A stretch of 64,000 bases of DNA from Dongia sedimenti. Lineage in GTDB: Bacteria; Pseudomonadota; Alphaproteobacteria; Dongiales; Dongiaceae. The translations under genes were made by a program, and so were the position numbers. The stretch covers positions 434,001 through 498,000 of the forward strand of contig JAUYVI010000002.1 of NCBI GenBank assembly GCA_030715195.1, in the 5' to 3' direction. Shown piece by piece: positions 28,649 through 37,578 of the stretch; position 1 is the stretch's first letter, and the number at the start of each line of letters is the position of its first letter. The notes under the pieces are model-generated. The model worked only from the letters and a program-made list of their open reading frames with translations, did no database searches and had not been told where the DNA came from.

Positions 28649-29785
28649 TCAGTTGGTCACGTTGGCGCCGACCACCGAATCCCACTGCTTGGCGATGACT
28701 TCCTTCGCCGCGGTCTGGTCCTCGAGCGACGGGAAGATCGCCTTCTTGTAGCCTTCCGCCGGCGGCAGCTTGTCCAGCAGGTCCTGCGGGATCTTGCCCT
28801 TCTCGGCGAGATCGTTGAAGCGGATCGGATGGCAATAGCCCTTCAGCCAGGCGAGCTGGCCTTCGTCGGAATAGAGGTATTCCATCCAAAGCTTCGCGGC
28901 GTTCGGATGCGGCGCAAAGGCGCTGATCGCCTGCACATAGACGCCGGCGACGACGCCGGTCGCCGGGACGACGACATCGACGTCCGGGTTGCCCTTCAGG
29001 GTGTCGCGGTCGGCGAGCGCGTTGTAGTCCCAGCGGATCACGACCGGGGTCGCGCCCTGCGCCAGCGGCGCGGCTTTGCCGGTCACCGGCACGAAGTTGC
29101 CGCTCTTGTTGAGCTCGGCGAAGAACTTCAGGCCGGCCTCACCGATCGCCTTGGCGTCCTTGGCGCCGCTGGCGACACCAGCCGCATAGACGCCCTGGAT
29201 CGCCTGGTTGGCCGTGCGCGGATCGCCACCCAGAGCGACGGCGTTCTTGAACTCCGGCTTCTGCAGGTCGGCCCAATCCTTGGGCGATTCCTTGATGATG
29301 TCCTTGTTCACTTCGAAGGCCAGCACGCCGTAATAGTCGCCATACCAGTGGCCGTCGGCATCCTTGGCGCTGGCCGGGATCGAATCCCAGGTCGAAACCT
29401 TGTAAGGCTGCAGCAGGCCTTCGGCCTTCGCAGAAGGACCGAACGAGAGGCCCACATCGATCACGTCCGGCGCCTGCGGGCCGGTATTGCCCTTGTTGGC
29501 CTTGATCGCCTCGATCTCGTCGCCGGAACCGGCATCGGGGTTGAGCTCGTTCACGGTCAGGCCGTACTTGGCCTTGAAGCCGTCGATCACCGCGCCGTAG
29601 CCGCACCAGTCGTGCGGCAGGGCGATCACGGTCAGCTGGCCTTCCTTCTTGGCGGCCGCTTCCAGGTCGGCCAGCGAATCGGCGCTCGCGGCGACGGTGT
29701 TCAGCAGAACCGCGGCGGCACTGCCCATGGCGGTCGTGGTCAGGAGCGCGCGCCGCAAGGCCGTCGCGAAATCGAGCTTCGTCAT
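28649..29785 (-). CDS. ABC transporter substrate-binding protein (family 1 / iron-phosphonate-like)
   Basis: A 378-residue periplasmic protein. Its signal peptide (ALLTTTAMGSAAAVLLN, cut after ASA near residue 35) is preceded by a charged n-region including RR. The mature domain opens LADLEAAAKKEGQLTVIALP and has the APDVIDVGLSFG and PVVIRWDYNAL blocks of the large SBP_bac_1/6/8 clan that includes Fe3+, putrescine and 2-aminoethylphosphonate binders. The ligand is not certain. It diverges from a phosphonate-monoester-hydrolase-like gene, which makes an organophosphorus or sulfate-ester ligand a reasonable guess. Confidence 0.88.
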   Translation of the reverse strand: MTKLDFATALRRALLTTTAMGSAAAVLLNTVAASADSLADLEAAAKKEGQLTVIALPHDWCGYGAVIDGFKAKYGLTVNELNPDAGSGDEIEAIKANKGNTGPQAPDVIDVGLSFGPSAKAEGLLQPYKVSTWDSIPASAKDADGHWYGDYYGVLAFEVNKDIIKESPKDWADLQKPEFKNAVALGGDPRTANQAIQGVYAAGVASGAKDAKAIGEAGLKFFAELNKSGNFVPVTGKAAPLAQGATPVVIRWDYNALADRDTLKGNPDVDVVVPATGVVAGVYVQAISAFAPHPNAAKLWMEYLYSDEGQLAWLKGYCHPIRFNDLAEKGKIPQDLLDKLPPAEGYKKAIFPSLEDQTAAKEVIAKQWDSVVGANVTN

Positions 29786-29967
29786 TCTCTCACCTCTGGT
29801 GTCTTTTGCGGGATCCGGTTCGCACCGGCTTCTGATTGCGGCGGGACCATAGGCGGCACCTGTTGCAGGCCGATGACTCCCACGTGACAGACCCGCGCAC
29901 CCGCTTTATCGTGCGCCGGACGCCGGATAAGATCGTCTCTTCCCCCCACGAACTCGAGTTGGATCGC

Positions 29968-31530
29968 GTGTCAAATCCCAGAAAAGTCCTCTTCATCTCC
30001 GCCGATCAATGGCGCGCGGAATGCCTCTCGGCGGTCGGCCATCCGGTCGTGAAGACGCCGCATCTCGATGCGCTGGCCAAGGACGGCACGCTGTTCAAGC
30101 AGCACCGCACGGTCTGCGCGCCCTGCGGACCGGCGCGCACCAGCCTCCACACCGGTCTCTATCTGATGAACCACAGGTCGGGACGGAACGGGACGCCGCT
30201 CGATGCGCGGCACAGCAACCTTGCAAAGGAGGCCCGCAAGGTCGGCTATGACCCGGTGCTCTACGGCTATACCGATACCAGCGCCGATCCGCGCGGCCGC
30301 CCGGCCAACGATCCGGCCCTCAAGACCTATGAAGGACCGATGCCCGGCTATCGCATCGGCATGATCTTCCAGGACTACATGGATGCCTGGATGAACGACC
30401 TCTCTCACAAGGGTTACGCCTTCAAGGGCCGCGAGGATGTCTACCGGCCGGTGGACATCGACCTGCCCGAAGGCCGCGGCCATCGCTATCGCCCGACCTT
30501 CTTCAAGGCCGAGGACAGCGACACCAATTTCATGGCCGATCTCTCGATCGACTGGATGAAGGCGCATCGGGACGAGAACTGGTTCTTGCATTGTGTCTTC
30601 CTGCGCCCGCACCCGCCCGTCGTGACGCCGGAGCCGTACAACGCGCTCTATGATCCGGCGCAGGTGCCGTTCCCGGCGCGCAAGGCGACGCCGGAGCTGG
30701 AAGGCGCGCAGCATCCCTATCTCAAGCATTGGATCGACTGCTTCGCCAAGCCGAACGGCTATGACGAGCACAACCCCAACAATCTCGTCACCATGCCCGA
30801 TCTGGAGCTCCGCCAGATGCGCGCCTGTTATTACGGCATGATCAACGAGGTGGACGACGCGGTCGGCCGGCTGGTGGCGCATCTGAAGGCGAGCGGCGAA
30901 TACGAAAACACGCTGATCGTCTTCACCTGCGACCATGGCGAGATGGGCGGCGATCACTATACCTGGGGCAAGGAGCTCTATTTCGACCCGAGCTTCCACA
31001 TCCCGCTGATCATCCGCGATCCGCGCCGGGAAGCCGATGCCGGCCGCGGCCGGCAGGTCGATGCCTTCTCGGAATCGATCGACATCATGCCGACCATCCT
31101 GCGCTGGCTCGGCGCCGAACCGCCGGTCGAATGTGACGGCGCCTCACTGCTGCCCTTCATCGAGGGACGCACGCCGCAGGCCTGGCGCGCGGAGACCTAT
31201 ATGGAGCTCGATTTCCGCACCACGCCGAACCTCGGCGGGTTCGACGCCGAGGCGGCGCTCGGCCTGAAGCCGGACGAGTGCCAGCTCGGCATCATCCGCG
31301 GCAAGCGCTGGAAATACGTGCATTTCGCGGCATCGGCGCCGCTGCTGTTCGACCTGGAGAACGACCCCACCGAAATGAACAACCTGGCGCAGGATCCAAA
31401 CCACGCCTCGGTCGTTCTTGACTATGCGCAGCGAATGCTGTCCTGGCGAATGCGATATGCGGAGCGAACCTTGACCAATCTCCATCTCTGGCGCGAAGGC
31501 GTCCTCGACCGAAGGGCGGCGGCACGATGA
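29968..31530 (+). CDS. Formylglycine-type sulfatase / phosphonate monoester hydrolase-like enzyme
   Basis: A 520-residue alkaline-phosphatase-superfamily hydrolase. The start VLFISADQWRAECL resembles phosphonate monoester hydrolases of Rhizobium and Burkholderia; D13 is a predicted metal ligand. The CxPxR motif is CGPAR, so C53 should be converted to formylglycine, the nucleophile. TCDHGEMGGDHYTWGKEL gives the second metal site. Relatives hydrolyse phosphonate monoesters, phosphodiesters and sulfate esters promiscuously. GTG at 29968 matches the family start; the frame is open further upstream. Its stop overlaps pgi as ATGA. No formylglycine-generating enzyme is in the window, so an unlinked one is needed. 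Confidence 0.87.
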   Translation: MSNPRKVLFISADQWRAECLSAVGHPVVKTPHLDALAKDGTLFKQHRTVCAPCGPARTSLHTGLYLMNHRSGRNGTPLDARHSNLAKEARKVGYDPVLYGYTDTSADPRGRPANDPALKTYEGPMPGYRIGMIFQDYMDAWMNDLSHKGYAFKGREDVYRPVDIDLPEGRGHRYRPTFFKAEDSDTNFMADLSIDWMKAHRDENWFLHCVFLRPHPPVVTPEPYNALYDPAQVPFPARKATPELEGAQHPYLKHWIDCFAKPNGYDEHNPNNLVTMPDLELRQMRACYYGMINEVDDAVGRLVAHLKASGEYENTLIVFTCDHGEMGGDHYTWGKELYFDPSFHIPLIIRDPRREADAGRGRQVDAFSESIDIMPTILRWLGAEPPVECDGASLLPFIEGRTPQAWRAETYMELDFRTTPNLGGFDAEAALGLKPDECQLGIIRGKRWKYVHFAASAPLLFDLENDPTEMNNLAQDPNHASVVLDYAQRMLSWRMRYAERTLTNLHLWREGVLDRRAAAR

Positions 31531-33167
31531 GCAAGCTCGATCCGATCCGCGAGAAGCTGAAGGCCCGGCGCGAGGCCTGGCGCAAGCTCCACCTGCGTGA
31601 TCTCTTCGCCAAGGATCAGCAGCGGTTCCAGAACTTCTCGGCGCGGCTCGGCGATCTCGTCGTCGATTACTCGAAGAACCTGATCGAGATCACCGATCTG
31701 AAGCTGCTGCACGACCTCGCCAAGGCCGCCGAGGTGGAATCCTGGCGCGACCGCCTGTTCGCCGGCGAGCACATCAACACGACCGAGGATCGCGCCGTGC
31801 TGCATGTGGCGCTGCGCGCCAAGGGCGGTGCCTTCACCGACCGGGGCAGCGACGTCCTTTCCGGTATCCGCGCGGTGCAGGAACGGATGCGCGCCTTCGC
31901 CGAACAGGTGCGCGACGGCACCTGGCGCGGCGCCACCGGCAAGCCGATCCGCCGGGTGATCAATATCGGCATCGGCGGCTCCGATCTCGGGCCGAAGATG
32001 GTGACGGCGGCGCTCCGCCCCTATCGCCATTCGCGCCTCGACATGCATTTCGTCTCCAATGTCGATCTCGCGCATCTCGACCAAGCGCTGAAAGGCGCCG
32101 AGGCCGACGAAACCCTGTTCATCATCTCCTCGAAGACCTTCACCACCCAGGAGACCATGGCGAATGCGATGAGCGCCAAGGCCTGGTTCAGCGAACGCAT
32201 TCCCGATCCGGCCGCGATCGCCAAGCATTTCGTGGCGGTCTCGACCAATACCAAAGGCGTTTCGGCCTTCGGCATCGACACCGCGAACATGTTCGAGTTC
32301 TGGGACTGGGTCGGCGGGCGGTATTCGCTGTGGTCGGCGATCGGCCTGCCGATCCTGATCTCGGTCGGCTGGGAGAACTTCCGGGCGCTGCTCGACGGCG
32401 CCGCCGACATGGACCAGCATTTCCGGACGGCACCCATCCCCGAGAATCTTCCGGTCATCCTCGGTCTGCTCGGCGTCTGGTACATCGATTTCTGGGACGC
32501 GCAGTCCCATGCCGTCCTGCCCTATGCCCAGGATCTGCAATTGCTGCCCTCCTATCTTCAGCAGCTCGACATGGAGAGCAACGGCAAGTCGGTCGCGCGC
32601 AATGGCAAGCCGGCGGAGATGCCGACCGCGCCGGTGGTCTGGGGCGAGCCCGGCACCAACGGGCAGCATGCCTTCCATCAGCTGCTGCACCAGGGCACGC
32701 CGCTGATCCCGGCCGACTTCATCGTCGTCGCCAAGGGCCAGACCGGCCTCGGCGGCAAGGCGACCGACGCGCATCAGGGTTTGCTGGTGGCGAACGCGCT
32801 CGCCCAGACCCAGGCGCTGATGCTGGGGCGCGAGGCCGCCGAGGTCGAGGCGGAGATGAAGGCGGCCGGCGCGGACGCGGCGACCCTCGCGCGGGTCGTG
32901 CCGTTCCGCGTCTTCAGCGGCAACCGGCCCTCGACCACGATGCTGATGCCTTCCCTCACCCCCTGGCATCTCGGTGCCCTCATTGCGCTCTATGAGCACA
33001 AGATCTTCGTGCAGGGCGTGATCTGGGGGATCAATTCCTTCGACCAGTGGGGGGTCGAGCTGGGCAAGAAGCTGGCCACCGACATCCTGGCGGGAACGGG
33101 TGCGACACGGGATGCATCGACAGCCGGTCTGATGGCGCTCTATGATGGCATGAAGAACAGCAAATAA
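31527..33167 (+). CDS. pgi: Glucose-6-phosphate isomerase
   Basis: A 546-residue enzyme of full family length. The signatures GEPGTNGQHAFHQLLHQG and WGINSFDQWGVELGKKLA are present, with the catalytic region ISSKTFTTQETMANA. It interconverts glucose 6-phosphate and fructose 6-phosphate in the cytoplasm. It is translationally coupled to the upstream hydrolase and lies 23 bases before the amidase small-subunit gene, an unusual setting for a central-metabolism gene. Confidence 0.95.
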   Translation: MSKLDPIREKLKARREAWRKLHLRDLFAKDQQRFQNFSARLGDLVVDYSKNLIEITDLKLLHDLAKAAEVESWRDRLFAGEHINTTEDRAVLHVALRAKGGAFTDRGSDVLSGIRAVQERMRAFAEQVRDGTWRGATGKPIRRVINIGIGGSDLGPKMVTAALRPYRHSRLDMHFVSNVDLAHLDQALKGAEADETLFIISSKTFTTQETMANAMSAKAWFSERIPDPAAIAKHFVAVSTNTKGVSAFGIDTANMFEFWDWVGGRYSLWSAIGLPILISVGWENFRALLDGAADMDQHFRTAPIPENLPVILGLLGVWYIDFWDAQSHAVLPYAQDLQLLPSYLQQLDMESNGKSVARNGKPAEMPTAPVVWGEPGTNGQHAFHQLLHQGTPLIPADFIVVAKGQTGLGGKATDAHQGLLVANALAQTQALMLGREAAEVEAEMKAAGADAATLARVVPFRVFSGNRPSTTMLMPSLTPWHLGALIALYEHKIFVQGVIWGINSFDQWGVELGKKLATDILAGTGATRDASTAGLMALYDGMKNSK

Positions 33168-33190
33168 AGCCATCTGCCGGAACCCATCTC

Positions 33191-33493
33191 ATGTATCGGA
33201 TCGATCCCGCCCGTGCCGATCTGGCACGCGAATACAAGGCGCGGCCCAACGGACCGCACAGCGCCGAGCTGCAAAAAGTCCTGCTGATCCTCCGCTGGGG
33301 CGCCACGCGCGGCAAGAGCGTCATCCTGGTCACCAAGCCCGATCGTGAATGGCGCCTCGGCAAGTTCGGCCCGAAGCGCGGCACGCCGATGACCGAATAC
33401 GGCCCGACCTATAGCAGCGCCAAGGATGCGAGCTGGGCCTGCTTCCGCGCCCGCTGGTTGGAGACGACCGGCCAAGAATGTCCGGTGGAGTGA
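33191..33493 (+). CDS. N,N-dimethylformamidase-like small (alpha) subunit
   Basis: A 100-residue basic protein. It precedes the large subunit directly, and its size and sequence features (RADLAREYKARPNGPHSAEL, LVTKPDREW, FGPKRGTP) fit the small subunit of the two-subunit amidohydrolase dimethylformamidase (DmfA1 in Paracoccus and Alcaligenes). It is somewhat shorter than the roughly 130-residue characterised form. The assignment leans on the neighbour. The start is 23 bases after pgi, with no strong ribosome binding site. Confidence 0.72.
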   Translation: MYRIDPARADLAREYKARPNGPHSAELQKVLLILRWGATRGKSVILVTKPDREWRLGKFGPKRGTPMTEYGPTYSSAKDASWACFRARWLETTGQECPVE

Positions 33494-33495
33494 TT

Positions 33496-35730
33496 ATGGC
33501 CGAACGTCTGCTTGCCTATGCCGATCGGATCAGCGCCGCCGCCGGCGAGCGCATCGAGATCAAGGTCAGCGCGCCCGAGGGCGGCGCATACCAGGCGAAA
33601 CTCATCCGCCTGATCTGCGGCGATGACAGTCCGGAGGGGCCGGGCTTCAAGGCCGAGGACATCCCGTCGCCGATCGCCAAGAGCTATCCGGCGCGGCTGC
33701 AGCCGATCCATTTCGGTTCGCATGTCGAGTTCCACAAGGGCGGGCCGCTGCTCGCCGGCAGCTTCACCTTCTTCGCCATGGTCTGGCCGACGCTGCCGCT
33801 GAAGGGCGCGCCGCAGGCGATCATGGGCAATTTCGACGCTGCCAACCGCAGCGGCTGCAGCCTGCTGATCGACGCCTCGGGCCGGCTGGCGGTGCAGCTC
33901 GGCGACGCCCCCCTGCTCCACCTCGACAAGCCGATGGTCGAGCGGCAGTGGCATCTGGTCAGCCTCGCCTTCGACGTGGCGGCGGGCACGGTCACCTTGC
34001 GGCAGCGGGTGCTCAGCCATCGCGGTCCGGGCGACGCCATCGCGGAGACCACGCGGCGGCTGGAGCCGTCGGACGCGGCGACCGCGCGCACCGGTGCCGG
34101 CGTCGGTGGACCGTTCCGGATCGCGGCCTGGAGCGCCGGCGAGCTCGCGGCGGCGCATTACAACGGCAAGATCGACAGCCCGGCGGTGATCGGCCGCGCG
34201 CTCGACGCAGAGACGATCGAGACGCTCGGCACCGATGCCAAGGCGGCGCGGGCGGCCAGCGGCGTGCTCGCCGCCTGGGATTTCAGCCAGGGCATCTCCG
34301 GCACCGCGGTCACGGATGCCAGCGGCAACGGGCACCAGGGCCGGATCGTGAACCTGCCGGCCCGGGCCATGAAGGGCTGGAACTGGGACGGCAGCGCATA
34401 CGACTGGACCAAGGCGCCGGAGCAGTATGGCGCGATCCACTTCCATGACGACGATCTCTACGACTGCGAATGGGAGACCGACTTCGCCTGGGACGTGCCG
34501 AAGGACCTGAAGAGCGGCGTCTATTGCGTGCAGCTGACGCAGCAGGGCCGGTCGGAAGCTTACGAGGAGTTCGTGCCGATCTGCGTGCGGCCGGGACCGG
34601 GGCAGAAGCGCAACAAGCTCGCTTTGCTGATCCCGAGCGCCAGCTACTGGGCCTATGCCAACCATCAGATGCCGTCGAGCTGGACCTTCAACGAGACCAG
34701 CATGGGCGTGTTCGAGACCATGACCGCCGCCGACCGCTATCTCGAGGAGCATGTCGGCTTCGGCCTCTCGACCTATGACAACCACAGCGACGGCAGCGGG
34801 GTCTGCTATTCCTCCTCGCTGCGACCCGTGCTCAACATGCGGCCGAAGAGCCATCTCTGGCAGTTCAACGCCGACACCCATATCACCGACTGGCTGGAGG
34901 CCGAGCAGCTCGACTACGACGTCATCACCGATGACGATCTGGAGCGCGAGGGGCTCGACATCCTCAAGGACTATCGCTGCGTCATCACCGGCACCCATCC
35001 GGAATACTACACGCTGAAGATGCTGGACGCGGTGCAGGCCTATACCGATCTCGGCGGACGCCTGGTCTATCTCGGCGCCAACGGCTTCTACTGGCGGATC
35101 GCCTATCACCAGGAGCTGCCGGGTGTCATCGAGCACCGGCGCGCCGAGGACGGCATGCGCGGCTGGATCTCCGAGGGCGGCGAATACTATATGAGCTTCA
35201 CCGGCGAGCTGGGCGGCCTGTGGCGCCGCATGGACCGCGCGCCGCAGTTGCTGTGCGGGGCCGGCTTCACCGCCCAGGGCTTCGACAGCGCAAGCTCATA
35301 CAAGCGCCGGCCGGAGAGCTTCGACCCGCGCGCCGCCTTCATCTTCGAGGGCGTCGGCAAGGACGAGGTGATCGGCGATTTCGGCACGATCGGCGGGGGT
35401 GCTGCGGGCTGGGAGATCGACCGCGCGGACCTGGCACTCGGCACGCCGCGCCATGCCCTCATCGTCGCCGAGGCGACCGAGTTCTCCTCGGCCTATCACT
35501 GGGTCAAGGAAGAGTTCAACCACACCCATTCGGCGATCGACGGCGATACCTGCCCGATGGTCCGCTGCGACATGGTGTTCTTCGAGACGCCGAAGGGCGG
35601 TGCCGTGTTCTCGACCAGCTCGATCTCCTGGGCCGGCGCGCTCGCCCATGCCGGCTACAAGAACAATGTCGCCCGGATCACCGCCAATGTGGTGCGGCGG
35701 TTCCTGGACCCGAAGCCGTTCGAACTCTAG
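33496..35730 (+). CDS. N,N-dimethylformamidase-like large (beta) subunit
   Basis: A 744-residue protein. Residues about 1-200 look like a beta-sandwich with a LamG/concanavalin-like part (GSFTFFAMVWPTLP, LLIDASGRLAVQLG). The C-terminal half is the DMFase catalytic domain (LLIPSASYWAYANHQ, STYDNHSDGSGVCY, ITGTHPEYYT). Characterised DMFase uses a mononuclear iron held by two tyrosines and one glutamate; Y384 or Y387, Y427 and E503 are candidates here. It hydrolyses N-substituted formamides, but many relatives have no known substrate. I chose the ATG at 33496, five bases after GGTGGAG and two after the small-subunit stop. Confidence 0.82.
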   Translation: MAERLLAYADRISAAAGERIEIKVSAPEGGAYQAKLIRLICGDDSPEGPGFKAEDIPSPIAKSYPARLQPIHFGSHVEFHKGGPLLAGSFTFFAMVWPTLPLKGAPQAIMGNFDAANRSGCSLLIDASGRLAVQLGDAPLLHLDKPMVERQWHLVSLAFDVAAGTVTLRQRVLSHRGPGDAIAETTRRLEPSDAATARTGAGVGGPFRIAAWSAGELAAAHYNGKIDSPAVIGRALDAETIETLGTDAKAARAASGVLAAWDFSQGISGTAVTDASGNGHQGRIVNLPARAMKGWNWDGSAYDWTKAPEQYGAIHFHDDDLYDCEWETDFAWDVPKDLKSGVYCVQLTQQGRSEAYEEFVPICVRPGPGQKRNKLALLIPSASYWAYANHQMPSSWTFNETSMGVFETMTAADRYLEEHVGFGLSTYDNHSDGSGVCYSSSLRPVLNMRPKSHLWQFNADTHITDWLEAEQLDYDVITDDDLEREGLDILKDYRCVITGTHPEYYTLKMLDAVQAYTDLGGRLVYLGANGFYWRIAYHQELPGVIEHRRAEDGMRGWISEGGEYYMSFTGELGGLWRRMDRAPQLLCGAGFTAQGFDSASSYKRRPESFDPRAAFIFEGVGKDEVIGDFGTIGGGAAGWEIDRADLALGTPRHALIVAEATEFSSAYHWVKEEFNHTHSAIDGDTCPMVRCDMVFFETPKGGAVFSTSSISWAGALAHAGYKNNVARITANVVRRFLDPKPFEL

Positions 35731-35746
35731 CGGGCGCCGCCGCGCG

Positions 35747-36106
35747 TCAGTTGTTCTCGAGCTGCGGGCGGCAGGTCTTGGCGATGGCGGTCAGTTTGTC
35801 GACCGTGGCCTGGGCGGGCGGCTGCTGGCTGGCGATCGCGTTCTTGCCCGCATCGTATTCTTCCTGGGTGATCTGCGCCGCCATGGCTTCGGTGCTGCAG
35901 CCGCAATAGGCCTGGCAGCCGGTCGCATTGCCGGTCTTCTCGATGCAGGCGGACATGCAGGTCTGGCGGTTGTCCTCGATATCCTGCGGCTTCATCTTCT
36001 CGGCCTGGGCGGCGCCGGCGAGGCCGAGCAGGATGGCGGCCGACCCGATAACCGACAGGCCGATGCGGCGGGCCGCACGGTGCATGGAATACATGGTGAT
36101 CCTCAA
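35747..36106 (-). CDS. Small secreted cysteine-rich protein
   Basis: A 119-residue protein with a signal peptide (AARRIGLSVIGSAAILLGLAG, cut after AQA). The mature part has six cysteines arranged C-x3-C-x10-C-x3-C-x-C, then one near the C-terminus, suggesting disulfides in the periplasm. I do not recognise the family. The methionine at 36094 or 36085 could be the true start, since the first residues add nothing to the signal peptide. It converges with the amidase gene and stands alone. Confidence 0.65.
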   Translation of the reverse strand: MRITMYSMHRAARRIGLSVIGSAAILLGLAGAAQAEKMKPQDIEDNRQTCMSACIEKTGNATGCQAYCGCSTEAMAAQITQEEYDAGKNAIASQQPPAQATVDKLTAIAKTCRPQLENN

Positions 36107-36254
36107 TCGCGTTCTCCCCCGGGCGCAGTCTGCCCCGGAGCGGCGCGCGAGGGCAATCGATCTATGGGACGAGGTGCCGGTGCTCGCGGTGAAGCCGCCC
36201 CGTCCGGGGGAGACGGGGCGGTTTCGGAGAGAACTGATCGCACCCCCACCCCGG

Positions 36255-36347
36255 CCCTCCCCCGATTCGGGGGAGGGAGAAGACAGGGGTCCTCCCCCGA
36301 TTCGGGGGAGGGAGAAGACAGAGGCCCTCCCCCGATTCGGGGGAGGG
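36255..36347. repeat. Three tandem 35-bp repeats, each a 23-bp palindrome
   Basis: CCTCCCCCGA-T-TCGGGGGAGG occurs three times at exactly 35-bp spacing (centres near 36266, 36301 and 36336), separated by a GAGAAGACAG-type linker. Copies 1 and 3 extend the stem to 11 bp. The array lies 20 bases downstream of the recA stop and within the 261-bp gap before the small secreted protein. It resembles REP-type palindromes that can stop transcription or stabilise mRNA; there are no variable spacers. Confidence 0.8.
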
Positions 36348-36367
36348 GGAAGTGCGGCGCGATTGCG

Positions 36368-37450
36368 TCAGGCCTCGGCGGCTTCTTCGGTGCCGCCGCT
36401 GGTGTCGAGCATGTTGCCGGCGACTAGGCCGGCATTGGCGCGGATCTTCTGCTCGATGTCGGCGGCGATCTCCGGGTTCTCCTTGAGGAACAGCTTGGCG
36501 TTCTCGCGGCCCTGGCCGATGCGCTGGCCTTCATAGGAGAACCAGGCGCCCGACTTCTCGACCACATTGGCGGCGACGCCGAGATCGATGAGCTCGCCGT
36601 TCTTGGAGATGCCCTCGCCATACATGATGTCGAACTCGACCACGCGGAACGGCGGGGCCAGCTTGTTCTTCACCACCTTGACCCGGGTCTGGTTGCCGAC
36701 CACCACGTCCTTGTCCTTGATGGCGCCGATGCGGCGGATGTCGAGGCGGACCGAGGCGTAGAATTTCAGCGCATTACCGCCGGTCGTGGTCTCCGGATTG
36801 CCGAACATCACGCCGATCTTCATGCGGATCTGGTTGATGAAGATGACCATGGTGCGCGAGCGCGAGATCGAGCCGGTGAGCTTGCGCAAAGCCTGCGACA
36901 TCAGCCGCGCCTGCAGGCCGACATGGGTGTCGCCCATCTCGCCCTCGAGCTCGGCCTTCGGCACCAAAGCCGCGACCGAGTCCACCACCAGCACGTCGAT
37001 CGCGCCGGAGCGGACCAGGGTGTCGGCGATTTCCAGCGCCTGCTCGCCGGCGTCCGGCTGGGAGATCAGCAGGTCATCGACCGCGACGCCGAGCTTCCGC
37101 GCATAAGAGGGATCGAGCGCATGCTCGGCATCGACGAAGGCGCAGACGCCGCCGGACTTCTGGGCCTCGGCGATCACCTGCAGTGCCAAAGTGGTCTTGC
37201 CCGAGGATTCCGGGCCGTAGATCTCGACGATGCGGCCGCGCGGCAGGCCGCCGATGCCGAGGCCGATATCGAGGCCGAGCGAGCCCGTGGAGATCACCTC
37301 GGTCTCGACCAGCTGGTCCTTGCCGCCGAGGCGCATGATCGAGCCCTTGCCGAAGGCGCGCTCGATCTGCTGCAGCGCCGCGTCCAAGGCCTTGTTCTTG
37401 TCCTTATCCATACCGTCCCGTTCTGGAATGCGAATCACGTTCTGCGCCAT
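36368..37450 (-). CDS. recA: Recombinase A
   Basis: A 360-residue RecA with Walker [10 protein letters not shown], the [20 protein letters not shown] block and the loop-2 region [13 protein letters not shown]. It forms the presynaptic filament for homologous recombination and triggers LexA self-cleavage. The ATG at 37450 is preceded by GGGAG at eight bases; an in-frame methionine (MDKDKN, 12 residues later) is closer to the E. coli start. LexA-type boxes lie upstream at 37525-37569. Confidence 0.97.
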   Translation of the reverse strand: MAQNVIRIPERDGMDKDKNKALDAALQQIERAFGKGSIMRLGGKDQLVETEVISTGSLGLDIGLGIGGLPRGRIVEIYGPESSGKTTLALQVIAEAQKSGGVCAFVDAEHALDPSYARKLGVAVDDLLISQPDAGEQALEIADTLVRSGAIDVLVVDSVAALVPKAELEGEMGDTHVGLQARLMSQALRKLTGSISRSRTMVIFINQIRMKIGVMFGNPETTTGGNALKFYASVRLDIRRIGAIKDKDVVVGNQTRVKVVKNKLAPPFRVVEFDIMYGEGISKNGELIDLGVAANVVEKSGAWFSYEGQRIGQGRENAKLFLKENPEIAADIEQKIRANAGLVAGNMLDTSGGTEEAAEA

Positions 37451-37524
37451 GGCGCCGCTCCCTCTCATAGTGCCGCCGCGCGGTCAGTGCCAGCCCGGCC
37501 TCGAATCCAATGAAGCAAACCATA

Positions 37525-37539
37525 GTACGCTTTTTGTTC
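37525..37539 (-). promoter_or_regulatory. Possible second SOS box, one mismatch
   Basis: GTACGCTTTTTGTTC reads as GTAC-N7-GTTC on the plus strand, one base from the alphaproteobacterial LexA consensus GTTC-N7-GTTC, with the T-rich spacer often seen in these boxes. It is 75-89 bases upstream of the recA start and close to where a promoter would sit. Confidence 0.5.
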
Positions 37540-37554
37540 TCCGTCCACGGAAAA

Positions 37555-37569
37555 GAACGGGGTGAGAAC
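37555..37569 (-). promoter_or_regulatory. LexA (SOS) box upstream of recA
   Basis: GAACGGGGTGAGAAC is a perfect match to the direct-repeat SOS box GAAC-N7-GAAC of Alphaproteobacteria. It lies 105-119 bases upstream of the recA ATG, consistent with LexA repression of recA. Confidence 0.75.
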
Positions 37570-37578
37570 ATCGCGGCT

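Noticed and set aside
36255-36347. Possible CRISPR array
   Set aside because: Only three units, each palindromic, with constant 12-base linkers and no unique spacers; no cas genes nearby.
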